A stretch of 64,000 nucleotides of DNA from Pelobates cultripes (Eukaryota; Chordata; Amphibia; Anura; Pelobatidae): NCBI GenBank assembly GCA_933207985.1, contig OW240921.1, positions 102,548,599-102,612,598 of the forward strand, given 5' to 3'. Shown here piece after piece: positions 22,236 through 35,238 of this stretch. The translations under genes and the position numbers were made by a program. Within the stretch, counting starts at the first letter, position 1; every line of letters starts with the position of its first letter. The notes beneath the pieces are model-generated. The model had not been told where the DNA came from, ran no database searches, and saw only the letters and a list, made by a program, of their open reading frames with translations.

Positions 22236-23562
22236 CTCCTGCCAGGAGCCCACATCAGTGTTGTAGTCTCACATGTGCACAAGAGTACAACACTGAGAGC
22301 AAGAGCGCAAATACTTACATAGTCAATGCCTTTTTCACTACAGCCATCACTAGTGTCAATCACTAGTGATGGTTTGGGAAAATGCCAAAACGTTATGGCA
22401 GCACCTCCATATTTTAGCAACTTTTGTAAAATGTAGGGAATATACTAAAGCAAAGTAGTCCTAACTTTGTCTTAGTATTTCTTTTGACTACATCAGAAAA
22501 TTCAGTGATTTGACCATTATGAAATACTCATTTTGGAGGAGGTGACAGAGCAGCTTTTAATAAAATAAAAAAATAAAAAACACTGTCTAACTAACTGCAT
22601 CTTATCCTACATATTGCACAAAATATGTGTACTATGAGTTGCCCTTATGTACTACCACGTGACAGATGTTTAACAGGTTCTTCCAGTTTTATTTCCTTTA
22701 ACGTAATGGAAAAATAAAACACATTGTAAAATAACTTTTTATTAGATGGAAAATTCCATGTTACATAGACCAAGAGATGACGTTTTATTTATATTATGTC
22801 TTTATATTACTCTTATTGCATACATTTAGAGACAGGTATTAATATACCCAATGACATAATTCTCCACTGGCTTAACACTAAATTAGATATGAGTGTGCTG
22901 CACTCAAATAGCAATTTAAACAAAACTAAATTGATTTATTCATGGGCAACTACAGCATTGGGCAAGAGATGGCAAGTGTCACCCCATCCAGGAAATGTTC
23001 CCTTCCTTTGAATTGTATGGTACCTGTGAAGGTACAGTGGCTTTACATAAAATGACTTTGCTGGCTCTCCCCTCCCCCTGGCATTTTGACTCCCTCAATA
23101 CTGTAGTGTGTAGCTAATTAAAAAGAAATTGCAACAGTTTTGCAAGAGCAGATTATTTAGTTGTTGTTTTATTAAAAATTCTCCATTTTGTTTTTTAATA
23201 TATCTATTTTAGCCTAGATATTGTAATTAAGTTTTCAATACACTATAGTTTGATGTTAAGTGAATGCAACAATAAAGAACAAAATACAAAATGTAGAGTA
23301 CAAAATATGACATATATAGTTGCTTATATTAATGCAGTCGTGAAACATATATAAAAGAGAGTCTTTTTGCTATGTAAATAATTCAAAGATTGTAGTAAAG
23401 CTAACAAAGATAACAGTCATATTTTTGTCTCTTAGTTACTACTAAAGAGAACCGAGTAAGTGATGAGTGTGTGTTTAATGTCCAATCCCTCTACATCCTA
23501 ATAAATATAAGGCCAAATAGTGTCACGTCCCTCGTGCCCTACTAAATATAAAAAAAAAAATC
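22236..23562. other. Intergenic AT-rich DNA
   Basis: No gene recognised. It ends at the boundary of the duplicated segment. Confidence 0.5.
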
Positions 23563-26443
23563 AAAATGCACTATTGGGCAAGTCTCTACCCCAAAAGATG
23601 GTAATGTGTATAATGCATCACACCCTAAATATTTTGAAGAAGCATGTAAGTAAAATACATTGTATTAAAATATTAATGCATTTTTATGATGCTATAAATT
23701 ATTGTTATATTTTTCCTATTAATAATACTGCTATTATGTTTTGATATTTTAAGCACCAAAACCACTTCATCTTTTAAAGTATTGGTTTTGATGCATATAT
23801 GGTACATAGATATGTTTATTTCATGCCTTTTTCAGGGATCATAAACAGCAATGTTGGCATTTCTTTGAAACCATGCTACACCGACAGTCACTAAAGGCTC
23901 TTACTTCTCAAAATCTTCAAAAATCAAAGGTCTCATAGAGAAGCGTTTGTTGAACAGAGTGTGGAGATTGCTTAGCATGACCCTTATGCCTCCAATGCTT
24001 TTATATGAGAGATATTTAGTTGGACAAAACAAATCTCCATCAATTCTGATGACTTTAAAAGAGATAGATTGACTAGAGAGCGGAGACTATTCTTGCAATA
24101 GAATAGAGTTAAGTTTTATGGTGGTTTTTAATCAAACAAACAAACAATGAAACAAACAAGGATAGGGGTCATGAACCTGTAGCCTATAATAAGAACATTC
24201 TAATGGTAAAAAAATAATGTATATTCTTATTTTTATTGATCATTCGTAAATGTACAAAATTTTGTTTTATAATTCAGTAACATACAGGTATACAGTAACA
24301 AAAAGAAAAACAATATTTTGGAGGAACCACAACAGAACATGGATGCAGAAACTAAAATATAAAAATTTAATGTGCTATAAATCAAGGAGCGGTGAGTGAA
24401 CAAAGGTGCACGTATCATGAGCCTAGGTCTACACAAGCAGCTGACTCCACGAATGGGAGTAGAGTGGAAAAATAAGGAGCAAATTAATTTTTCCAAGCTT
24501 ACTCTATTAACAGGCAGTCAACTATAAAATATAAACTAGCATATGAATTCCAAGTGGAGTCATATTGGGGTGAAATTTGCAATAGCCTTATCCATAGATG
24601 ATAAGAACTGTTTAAGAAAAGACATAATCATAAGGGAAAACCTATTTTTCCAAAAGGAATGCAATAAAGGGTACAATCAAAATATATAATCTAGTGTTAA
24701 CTTAAAATTACAATTATTTCAGAAAAGGCTATACGTGTTAGAATATACTTTTGATAGTTGGTCTTGTAATAATTACCACTTGTAGATGAACTTGGTAGTA
24801 GGTTCAGTATAAATAGTGCATTTATTTATTTTTTTCTCAAAAGAACAGACATAGCATGAGAGCTGTCTTTTTTGATCTCCGAAAGAGGAAACTTTCAGCA
24901 AAAAATTTAGTAGATGTTTCTTGCAACATGTTGAAATGAACGGTCTATTCTTAGGCGCATAAAGACAAAGAGAAATGAAAGCAAAAAGTTAAACACTCTT
25001 CCGGGACTTTATAAAAATGCACATTTGCACAAATATATATTCCTGTTCAAACCAGCGGCTGATCCCATAAAGGGCAAATTACCAATCCTAAATCAATTCT
25101 CAACACTTGTTGTAATGAAAAAGGACATATAAACAAAACATATAAAATGTCAGTTCATACCTAATAATGGTCTGCTGAAAACAGAAGTGCAGGCCAGAGG
25201 TGCTAGACTTTCTCCCTGGCATTACAGAGGTGCAGACTAAGTATTATGTGCAACTGTCACATAATGCTGTTTGACATTTTACTTTGGAGCTTTGTATTTT
25301 CCATTTTCCATATTTACCCAGACCTCCTTGGTATAAAAACTCAAGTAGCCAAATCCTATCTAACAACTTACATTTTCAGCCTCTCCTAGAGGTGCACTAG
25401 CACATCTTGACGCACCCACCTAGTACCCGATTCTCAAGTATCAACTGGCTCCTTTCATAGAACTAAAGGACCTATCCCTAGGTGCACATTTGACTCCTAA
25501 GTGGTACTGATAGTCCACTATAGGAAAGTCACCAAGAGATGTCCTTATTCGCCCTACACACACTGCTGGTTTTCCAACAGCAAATAGCAGGAAACAAAGT
25601 TTCAAGATCGCTTTGTAAATATATATTTTTTTGTTTATGCTCTTCAGTGCCAAATGTTTCCCAGAAATTTCATTTTCATTCCTGAAAGCTACTCACCCTA
25701 GCCTCAGTCACATGATTTTGACTGGAGAGACCGGAGGAGTACCCTTCCCCAAACAACACCCACTAATGGCTACTATACAAATAATCACACTCAATGTTTG
25801 GGGGTTAAATTCCCCAGAAAAATAGGTCACTGACACTATCCAAACTTCACAAACTAAAAGCCGATATAACCTTCCTACAGGAAACACACTTTAAAAAACG
25901 CTCCGAAACCGAAGATATCCGACAGGATTCTTATCAACTACACTGACGCTAAGGCAAGAGGAGTAGCAATCCTGCTCTCAGCAGACGTTCGTTTCACCTA
26001 CTCTGCACATAAAACAGATGATGCTGGCAGGCTGCGCCTAGTTAAGGGTCAAATCAGCCAAACCACAGTCAAACTGGGCAATACATACCTTCTTCAATAG
26101 ACACCAATGTAAAATGATCAGGAAACAACTCAAAATAATAGACCAATTTGCCAAAGGAATCCTGATCCTTGGAGGGGATTTTAACCTCTCCCTAGATTTT
26201 AACCTCTCACTCTTGACACAACATCCTCCGCACGCAAACAACTGTCCCACCTACTAGACCAGGCACAACTCTATTACGGATGGTGTACCACCCACCCGAC
26301 TGAGAAGGACTTCTCCTTCTACTCACCAGCCATGCACACCTACTTTAGACTCAACATGATTTTCCTCCCACACAGATTCCTACACCTACTCAAAGTTAGC
26401 AAGTACAGTTCGATTACATGGTCGCACCATGCACCCCTGTCTC
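23563..26443. repeat. Large duplicated segment, copy A (runs into the assembly gap)
   Basis: This segment matches 27,951-30,837 almost base for base. Differences are scattered substitutions and a few indels, such as a 13-bp insertion in copy B near 28,266 and a 16-bp block present only in copy A near 24,451. Copy A stops exactly at the N gap. It contains AT-rich sequence followed by the start of an L1-type endonuclease region (25,756 onward). See the finding on allelic duplication. Confidence 0.93.
25756..26443 (+). pseudogene. L1-type LINE ORF2 endonuclease region, copy A (broken, cut by the gap)
   Basis: The reading starts ATGGCTACTATACAAATAAT and encodes I-T-L-N-V-W-G-L-N-S-P-E-K, the first block of the L1-clade AP endonuclease. 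Stops and frame changes follow. In other frames F-L-Q-E-T-H-F (the QETH block, catalytic Glu) and L-I-L-G-G-D-F-N (the GDFN block) can be read. It is a dead copy, identical in structure to the start of the LINE at 30,150. Confidence 0.8.
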
Positions 26444-26543
26444 NNNNNNNNNNNNNNNNNNNNNNNNNNNNNNNNNNNNNNNNNNNNNNNNNNNNNNNNN
26501 NNNNNNNNNNNNNNNNNNNNNNNNNNNNNNNNNNNNNNNNNNN
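26444..26543. other. Assembly gap, exactly 100 N
   Basis: A run of 100 Ns, the usual placeholder for a gap of unknown size. Sequences on the two sides are not continuous: copy A of the duplication stops here and retroviral leader sequence begins. Confidence 0.99.
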
Positions 26544-27494
26544 TAGGTCAAAGCACAATTTAAGGTCACAATACAATTATTAGTGGTTACGGTGTTAAAC
26601 ATGCAATAGAAGACAATGATTAGTACTTATATACAGTGTCAGTAAATATACAGGGTTATGGTACCGTGCACTATGATACAGCAACACACTATTAACACTC
26701 TCGCTAGACGGCTGAGCTCGCGCTATCTAACAAGATATACACTTTACTAACAATCTTTAACACATTTACAATCCCAGCTAAACTATTGGCCAGTACCTTG
26801 AATGGACTACCTAAAACTATATACACCCGTTTTGGTTAGCCACACTGCCCAAACACCACATATAGCGAACTAGAGGGCGAAATTTACAAAATTGCCCTTC
26901 TGGTCTATTTACTCTATCAAAAGTCTAGTGGGTTCCAAATTTACACGCCTTCCCACTTAGCCAAGATAGGTTGAGAGCTAGCGAACCGAATTTACACAGG
27001 CGCCGCTTAGTCTCCCGGTCCCTCCGACCTAGCGAACGTAATATACACCCTAGAACGCTAGTCTAGACAAGACACCGGTGTCCGGCTGGGGCTATTTACA
27101 CAGGACCCCGCCTGACTAACCAGATCAAACGGTCTTACTAAAGAGCGTTCGATCGAGCGGTGCGCCTTCGCTCCTTCCCTCCGACAGAGGGGCAGATTCC
27201 ATACACAGATTTAAACCCCTTTTGGGCCTACCGCACAATCGGTATACCCCTAGTGGGTCTGCCGTCTAAAACAGCAGTTGTCTTACCTCCTCGTTCCTGA
27301 ACCTGAGTTCACACTCATCGACGGGGACACCCCAGCACTTCTTACGTAGAGGCCGATGATCTCCTGGACAACAGACCAGTGGCGCCGAGGCGAAGGGAGG
27401 TCCACGCAGAAGTTCAGGGGTGCAGCCGTAGAGAACGTGGGCAAAGATAGACCGTCTCACGCCTCTGCCTCTCAGCTACCGTTGAACGATGAGA
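26544..27494 (-). mobile_element. Endogenous retrovirus leader region (minus strand), interrupted by the gap
   Basis: This is the sequence downstream of the primer-binding site on the minus strand. It carries a consensus splice donor GAGGAGGTAAGA near the start, typical of a retroviral leader. No gag ORF is evident over the 950 bp before the gap, so the leader is long or the coding part lies in the gap. The class is not assigned beyond retrovirus-like. It is an old genomic copy and is incomplete here. Confidence 0.65.
27280..27291 (-). promoter_or_regulatory. Putative retroviral major splice donor
   Basis: The minus strand reads GAGGAG|GTAAGA, about 210 bases downstream of the primer-binding site. 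This is the expected place for the donor used for subgenomic RNA. Confidence 0.55.
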
Positions 27495-27512
27495 TTCCCG
27501 GCCAATGCACCA
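27495..27512 (-). promoter_or_regulatory. Primer-binding site complementary to tRNA-Gly
   Basis: On the + strand these 18 bases, TTCCCGGCCAATGCACCA, equal the 3' end of vertebrate tRNA-Gly(GCC) with its CCA tail. The minus-strand retroviral RNA would therefore anneal to that tRNA to prime reverse transcription. It lies two bases downstream of the LTR end. Confidence 0.85.
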
Positions 27513-27514
27513 AA

Positions 27515-27950
27515 TGATACCGGAGAAACTGACGGGAGCAAAGCACAGAGGGATGGACACAGGTTTCTTCAGGAAGGAAGAGGTTCTTTATTGGATCACC
27601 GATCGGGACTCAGAGGGACTAATGTCACCAAAAATACAGCAAGTTCTGAGCCCTGAACAATAGTGCAGGCTCCCTATATAGGCACATAACTCCTCCCATA
27701 TTAAACTCCACCCGCACATTCTCTTGACCAATCATTACAAATAAAAATTAACTTCCTGCTTGACCGCATGGCTTGTCCAGCACAATGGAGGAGGGGAATA
27801 CTACATCCTGTATTCTTGCACATGCTCCGTACACTACTGATCGTATCTTGCCTCGTGCAACCAACTGATCGATACGTCAGCATATACACGTACACATGCC
27901 ACGTGGTAATCTCGGCCTACTAAATTTATTTTTACCGAGATTCCACCACA
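27515..27950 (-). mobile_element. 5' LTR of an endogenous retrovirus
   Basis: On the minus strand it starts TGTGGTGGAATCTCGG and ends GGTATCA, a TG...CA LTR of 436 bp, and is followed immediately by a tRNA-Gly primer-binding site. It has a CTATATAGGGAG TATA box (about 27,671-27,680) and an AATAAA signal in CCAATAAAGAACC (about 27,587-27,593), so U3, R and U5 are all recognisable. Its outer edge abuts copy B of the duplicated segment at 27,951. The partner 3' LTR is not in the assembled sequence. Confidence 0.87.
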
Positions 27951-30837
27951 AAAATGCACTATTGGGCAAGTCCCTACCCCAAAAGATGGTAATGTGTATA
28001 ATGCATCACACCCTAAATATTTTGAAGAAGCATGTAAGTAAAATACATTGTATTAAAATATTAATGCATTTTTATGATGCATTAAATTATTGTTATATTT
28101 TTCCTATTAATAATCCCGCTATTATGTTTTGATATTTTAAGCACCAAAACCACTTAATCTTTTAAAGTATTGGTTTTGATGCATGGTATATGGTGCATAG
28201 ATATGTTTATTTCATGCCTTTTTCAGGGATCATAAACAGCAATGCTGGCATTTCTTTGAAACCATGCCTCTAGTACCTGTTACACCGACAGGCACTAAAG
28301 GCTCTTACTTCTCAGAATCTTAAAAAATCAAAGGTCTCATAGAGAAGCGTTTGTTGAACAGAGTGTGGAGATTGCTTAGCATGACCCTTATGCCTTCAAT
28401 GCTTTTATATGAGAGATATTTAGTTGGACAAAAAAAATCTCCATCAATTCTGATGACTTTAAAAGAGATAGATTGACTAGAGAGAGGAGACTATTCTTGC
28501 AATAGAATAGAGTTAAGTTTTATGGTGGTTTTTAATCAAACAAACAAACAACCAAACAATGAAACAAACAAGGATAGGGGTCATGAACCTGTAGCCTATA
28601 ATAAGAACATTCTAATGGTAAAAAAATAATGTATTTTCTTATTTTTATTGATCATTTGTAAATGTACAAAATTTTGTTTTATAATTCAGTAACATACAGG
28701 TATACAGTAACGAAAAGAAAAACAATATTTTGGAGGAACCACAACAGAACATGGATGCAGAAACTAAAAGATAAAAATGTAATATGCTATAAATCAAGGA
28801 GCGGTGAGTGAACAAAGGTGCACGTATCATGAGCCTAGGTCTACACAAGCAGCTGACTCCATGAAAAATAAGGAGCAAATTAATTTTTCCAAGCTTACTC
28901 TATTAACAGGCAGTCAACTATAAAATATAAACTAGCATATGAATTCCAAGTGGAGTCATATTGGGGTGAAATTTGCAATAGCCTTATCCATAGATGATAA
29001 GAACTGTTTAAGAAAAGACACAATCATAAGGGAAAACCTATTTTTCCAAAAGGAATGCAATAAAGGGTACAATCAAAATATATAATCTAGTGTTAACTTA
29101 AAATTACAATTATTTCAGAAAAGGCTATATGTGTTAGAATATACTTTTGATAGTTGGTCTTGTAATAATTACCACTTGTAGATGAACTTGGTAGTAGGTT
29201 CAGTATAAATAGTGCATTTATTTATTTTTTTCTCAAAAGAACAGACATAGCATGAGAGCTGTCTTTTTTGATCTCCGAAAGAGGAAACTTTTAGCAGAAA
29301 ATTTAGTAGATGTTTCTTGCAACATGTTGAAATGAACGGTCTATTCTTAGGCGCATAAAGACAGAGAAATGAAAGCAAAAAGTTAAACACTCTTCCGGGA
29401 CTTTATAAAAATGCACATTTGCACAAATATATATTCCTGTTCAAACCAGCGGCTGATCCCATAAAGGGCAAATTACCAATCCTAAATCAATTCTCAACAC
29501 TTGTTGTAATGAAAAAGGACATATAAACAAAACATATAAAATGTCAGTTCATACCTAATAATGGTCTGCTGAAAACAGAAGTGCAGGCCAGAGGTGCTAG
29601 ACTTTCTCCCTGGCATTACAGAGGTGCAGACTAAGTATTATGTGCAACTGTCACATAATGCTGTTTGACATTTTACTTTGGAGCTTTGTATTTTCCATTT
29701 TCCATATTTACCCTGACCTCCTTGGTATAAAAACTCAAGTAGCCAAATCCTATCTAACAACTTACATTTTCAGCCTCTCCTAGAGGTGCACTAGCACATC
29801 TTGACGCACCCACCTAGTACCCGATTCTCCAGTATCAACTGGCTCCTTTCATAGAACTAAAGGACCTATCCCTAGGTGCACATTTGACTCCTAAGTGGTA
29901 CTGATAGTCCACTATAGGAAAGTCACCAAGAGATGTCCTTATTCGCCCTACACACACTGCTGGTTTTCCAACAGCAAATAGCAGGAAACAAAGTTTCAAG
30001 ATCGCTTTGTAAATATATATTTTTTTGTTTATGCTCTTCAGTGCCAAATGTTTCCCAGAAATTTCATTTTCATTCCTGAAAGCTACTCACCCTAGCCTCA
30101 GTCACATGATTTTGACTGGAGAGACCGGAGGAGTACCCTTCCCCAAACAACACCCACTAATGGCTACTATACAAATAATCACACTCAATGTTTGGGGATT
30201 AAATTCCCCAGAAAAATAGGTCACTGACACTATGCAAACTTCACAAACTAAAAGCCCATATAACCTTCCTACAGGAAACACACTTTAAAAAACGCTCCGA
30301 AACCGAAGATATCCGACAGGATTCTTATCAACTACACTGACGCTAAGGCAAGAGGAGTAGCAATCCTGCTCTCAGCAGACGTTCGTTTCACCTACTCTGC
30401 ACATAAAACAGATGATGCTGGCAGGCTGCTCCTAGTTAAGGGTCAAATCAGCCAAACCACAGTCACACTGGGCAATACATACCTTCTTCAATAGACACCA
30501 ATGTAAAATGATCAGGAAACAACTCAAAATAATAGACCAATTTGCCAAAGGAATCCTGATCCTTGGAGGGGATTTTAACCTCTCCCTAGATTTTAACCTC
30601 TCACTCTTGACACAACATCCTCCGCACGCAAACAACTGTCCCACCTACTAGACCAGGCACAACTCTATTACGGATGGTGTACCACCCACCCGACTGAGAA
30701 GGACTTCTCCTTCTACTCACCAGCCATGCACACCTACTTTAGACTCAACATGATTTTCCTCCCACACAGATTCCTACACCTACTCAAAGTTAGCAAGTAC
30801 AGTTCGATTACATGGTCGCACCATGCACCCCTGTCTC
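27951..30837. repeat. Large duplicated segment, copy B
   Basis: Counterpart of 23,563-26,443. It begins AAAATGCACTATTGGGCAAG immediately after the retroviral LTR and continues without interruption into the L1-type LINE. Confidence 0.93.
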
Positions 30838-33500
30838 TCGCCATACATATACCGTCACTACAAAAAATGTTCCAGTGGTAACTAAACAACCTCCTACTTA
30901 ATGATCCCTCAATTTTACGTCAACTCCAAACAACGCTGCAAAATTACTTCACTGACAACACAACCACATCTTCTTCTCCTCCCATTACATGGGAAGCACA
31001 TAAATGTGTGCTACGTAGAAAGATTATAGCCATAGCCTCCAGACAGAAAAAAAAAAAAGGGAAGCCAAGGTACGCTCACTCACAACAGAAATAAGGAATC
31101 TCGAACAGAACCACAAACTAGGCACACAGCTGAGCATCTACACAGCACTTACAGCCAAACGCCCTGAACTCCAAGTATTATTAAATGCACGGATTAAGAG
31201 ATCCTTCTTGCTCACCAAACACACATATTACACCCAGGGAGGTAAATATATACTCACAAATTTAATAAAACAAAAAAACTGTATTTCTAAAATTTAAACC
31301 CACACAGGTGACATGTCATACAAACTACCTGATATCCTAACTACATTCCACTCATTCTACACAAAACTATATAACCTTAGAGACTCGCCCCCCTCTCTGC
31401 GGGATATTGAATAGTTTCTCTCCTCCAGAATTGACCAAACTCTCCCCACACATATTCTCACCATCCTCAAAGCACCCATTACTGATGATGAAGTTCAACT
31501 AGTCATACATCATCAACAGCTTGGTAAAAGCCCTAGGACAGACAGTTACACTGCCAAACACTACAAAACATTCATGAACATTTTGAAGGAACCTTTCCTT
31601 AAAGCATTTATTCATGTTTCACAAACAGATAACAGCAGCCCTTCCTAATTCCTAATTGGAGGCACACATAGCATTAGTACCCAAACCAGGCAGAGACCCA
31701 ACAATGTTTGGCAGCTACCGCCCAATATCTCTGATAAACCTGGACCTAAAAATATTCACAAAGTTCCTAGCCAACCTTCTGAAACATATTTTGTTTACAC
31801 CCAGACCAGGCTGGGTTTGTCCCCAATAGAGCGGCCAAACACAATATCACCAAACTACTGAATTTAAGATACATAGCGCAACACCTTCCCACGGACAGTC
31901 TTCTCCTTCGCCGAGAAGGTGTTTAACATTGTGGACTGGACTTTACAAATGGCTACACTCCAAAAACTTGACTTCATACACAATTGGATTAATTGGATGC
32001 AGACCATCTATTCATCTCTTACATTCTGTCTCCTTTTTACAATAGACACCCCAAACACATCCCTGGCCCCACTCCTAGAAGAAATCTCCCTCTATAACAA
32101 TCTTTTACATTTCCAAGTCAATTTCTCAAAAAGGGAAATTTTCCCATTGCATCCACAAGGGTTCACCTGCAATCCACATTCACCTTTACCTGGGCAGATA
32201 AGGAGATTACATATCTAGAAATCTGCCTACCAGCAAACCTATCAATTAGCTTTAATCTAAATTCTGAACCACTCTTCCAATCAATATCCAAGGACCTGGC
32301 AACATGGCACAAGCCGCACTTTAACTGGCTATGCCAAATAAACATCCTCAAAATGAACACACACCCTAAAATATTATATCTATTCCAAACTCGGCCCATA
32401 GCCATACCCAAATTCTTTTTCACTAAGCTTCGACGACTCTTCAATACCTTCATCTAGGCACACAAACAGCCAAGAATCCCATATAAAGTTTTGACAAGGC
32501 ATAAGGCCGCGGGGGCCTGGGAGTCCCTCACATAGAAAGTTACTACAAAGCCACAATGCTCTCTAGAATATATGAATGGGCTGCTTCTCCACAGGTCAGG
32601 CAATGGACACATATAGAAAGCTCTATGTTTTAAGTCCCTCTCCATACAGTTTCATGGCAAAAGGCAAACCCATTGGAGCTGCTGGCCCAACACGCAAACC
32701 ACCCCACCATTCTTCCCACACTCCAAATAGGGAGGGAGGCCACAGATATTTCCCCATCACCCTTATACCCTCTAACTGGTAATGTGCTCTTCCCTCAGGG
32801 ATTCCAAGCCATTTCGTACCTACATATTAAGCACTCCACTGACTCACAATACCTCAAATTGCGATCTCTACTAGATGGTAACACCATAAAACCCCCTCCC
32901 CAGCTTGGTGGGTCCTGGGACCCTGAGCCTGATCCACCTGCTCCAATTTACACAAATCACACACTTCTTAAGAGCTAACGTCAGCCTCCTGATGGGGTTC
33001 ATAATCCATTCTGACTTTGAAACTCAGTGCATAACCCATAATGCAAAAACAAAACAACTCTCAACGTTATACAAAATTCTTCAAACAGAACACACTGCCT
33101 CCCTGCCTCCGTATACAGAAAAGCAGAACACAGACCTTAACATCAGGCTTACACGACCGCAATGGAACACTATCTTTTGGCAGATACACACAGCCTTGAT
33201 TTGTACCAAAGTACAAGAGAGTGTCTACAAAATGATTTTGAGATGGTACCATCGAAATTATACACAACAGATACCTGCTGGAAATGCTCTCAATCTGGAG
33301 CATTGCACACCTGGTGGCACTTTCCACTTGTGCAGAAATACTGGACTAAAATAGGGAAAATGATCCAAGCAGTGACAGGACTCAAACCCCCCCACACACC
33401 AAATACAATGGTATTTCTGATCCCTGTGTGCCCTTTCCCCAAACCACAACATATTCTTCTTACTCACCTCCTCACAGCCACCAATTTAAAAAAATCCTAA
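30155..33500 (+). pseudogene. L1-type LINE ORF2 (endonuclease-reverse transcriptase), inactivated
   Basis: The reading can be followed across frames for about 3.3 kb. Endonuclease blocks I-T-L-N-V-W-G-L-N-S, F-L-Q-E-T-H and G-G-D-F-N come first, then RT blocks [10 protein letters not shown] (about 31,715) and F-N-I-V-D-W (motif A, 31,921). Near the end is a CCHC-like C-W-K-C-x(8)-W-W-H segment, the L1 C-terminal zinc knuckle (about 33,270). It carries many stops and frameshifts. Between T-I-Y-S-S-L-T and L-L-F-T-I-D (about 32,025) the stretch that should hold the QGCPLSP and FADD motifs is missing. The enzyme cannot be functional. I assign it to the L1/Tx1 group from the motifs. Confidence 0.85.
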
Positions 33501-34471
33501 CACTCCCTCCATCAGTGATTGGGTTACCAAAGTTGAAACTATCAAAACCATGGTAGAAATTCATGCCTCCATATCACACAAAAACACACTATATCAGGTG
33601 GTGTGGGAGTCATGAATGAGATTCATGAACGATTAATAAGCCAACCGACACATAAGAGGTGACAGCACATCCCCATAACCCACTATCTCAGAAACTGCAC
33701 TTACATGATAAGCTTCAACCAATTCCACCCGCTACACGCACATTACCAACATGTCCAATTTAATTCACCCCCCTCCCCCACAACCCAAAACTACAATACA
33801 CTGTAAATAGTGTTGGCCCTCTAATCCCACTCACCAGCACTCTACCCCCTCTCCCAATCTCTCTCAGGTCCCGCCTACCTTGAAATGTACGCACACTGTT
33901 AGGACCCAACTATGTGACATGAGGCTTTACACGGACCAACTGGGTATGGTCAACCTCTCCACTGACTGATGCTATACTCCTACTGCTTAGCGCTGAACAA
34001 GAACAATTAGGGGATAATACTTAGATACCCAAACCAAAGCCTTGATCCTTACTCTACCTGTTTCCCAAACATTTCATAGATAATATACTTCTCTTGCCTT
34101 AACACAAGAAAATAATATCTACCTAAGCACAAACATATCTCCACCCACCTGAGGCATGATAGCGCAGTTTATACATGCACCCTTCCTACTCAGTACCCAT
34201 GGAAAATACCAATGACACATGTATTCAGAGTCACATATCATGACATATTCCCTTGATATAAATAGGTTTGACTAATGCAGCTGGGATATACAACTATAGA
34301 AATGTAAAAGCAAACCCACATGTGATATGATGTAATGTTGTGTACTCTTTATTTAGCCGTTGTTGATCCATGACAACATTCTGGTGTGAACTGTGAAATA
34401 TTGTCATGGAAATGTATATTTTTGTATTATCATTGAACATTTTAAAAAAAGAAAAAGAAAAAAAAGAAAGC
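33501..34471 (+). mobile_element. LINE 3' UTR and A-rich tail
   Basis: Non-coding sequence following the LINE ORF2 reading. It ends in an A-rich tract with interspersed G (34,442-34,471), consistent with a target-primed reverse-transcription tail. Confidence 0.6.
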
Positions 34472-34663
34472 ATGCATCAATGCATGGACTTCATAGCAAA
34501 AAAAAAATATGAGATAAAAATATGTCTATGTGATGCTATCTGTGTGTGATAGTCATGATGGCTGTCTAATGTATGCTATGTATTGATGTATGCCATGAAT
34601 TGGCTGTGTGTCATTTTTATAATGGGTATTTAATTCAGATTAAAAAATGCATGTAGGCCCATG

Positions 34664-35236
34664 TGTCAGGGTACCTTTGGTGTCTACCTCGGAGGAGGTT
34701 AGACACCTAGACGTCCATCCTCCCAGGGGGGCTGACTCACCCGATCCTTGCACTCCTCCCGGTCGTTTACACGCCGGCCGCGATAGCTCCGCCTCCTTTT
34801 ATGACGCGGCGCTCAGTAGCCGACGTCATGACGGCAATCACGTTCCGACCCGTCAATCACGGCAACCAAGTGCCGAACAACGAATCAGGACTCGTTGGGG
34901 GCGGAGCCAACAGTTAAAGAGCCAAGGTATAAAAAAGGGTTCTGTGGAATGATTCATTGCCCTGTCGTGGTTCTAGCTAGTCTGGTCACTCAGTGCAATT
35001 ACCTCTATTGTCTTTTGGTTCCTGACTCGGCTTGTATTTTGACCCTGCTTTCCTCTCTTGTCCTTTTGACTCGGCTTGTCTCTCGCTTACCTGATCTCTC
35101 GTTCCCTCGACCTCGGCTTGTCTCTGACTATTCTTTTTGCTTTCTCCTTACGTTAGTCCGGCCATTCTAAGGTCCGGTATACGTACCTATCCCCTGTTTG
35201 TATTCTGCGTGTTGGATCCCTGTCACGATCCTGACA
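34664..35236 (+). repeat. Chromovirus 5' LTR
   Basis: Begins TGTCAGGGTACC and ends GATCCTGACA. U3 is GC-rich. A TATA box lies at 34,928-34,936 and the predicted RNA start is at or near 34,959. The downstream part is rich in repeated CTCGGCTTGTCTCT blocks. Confidence 0.95.
34928..34936 (+). promoter_or_regulatory. TATA box of the chromovirus promoter
   Basis: TATAAAAAA, 31 bp upstream of the GCCCTGTCGT motif whose complement lies just after the LTR. The spacing is right for transcription to begin at that motif. Confidence 0.75.
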
Positions 35237-35238
35237 TT

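Noticed and set aside
22091..22420. 109-codon minus-strand ORF
   Set aside because: It is antisense to the chromovirus-like LTR fragment and has no family signature.
27495..27512. tRNA-Gly gene fragment
   Set aside because: Only the 3' 18-20 bases match and the CCA is encoded, and the match sits immediately after an LTR. It is a retroviral primer-binding site.
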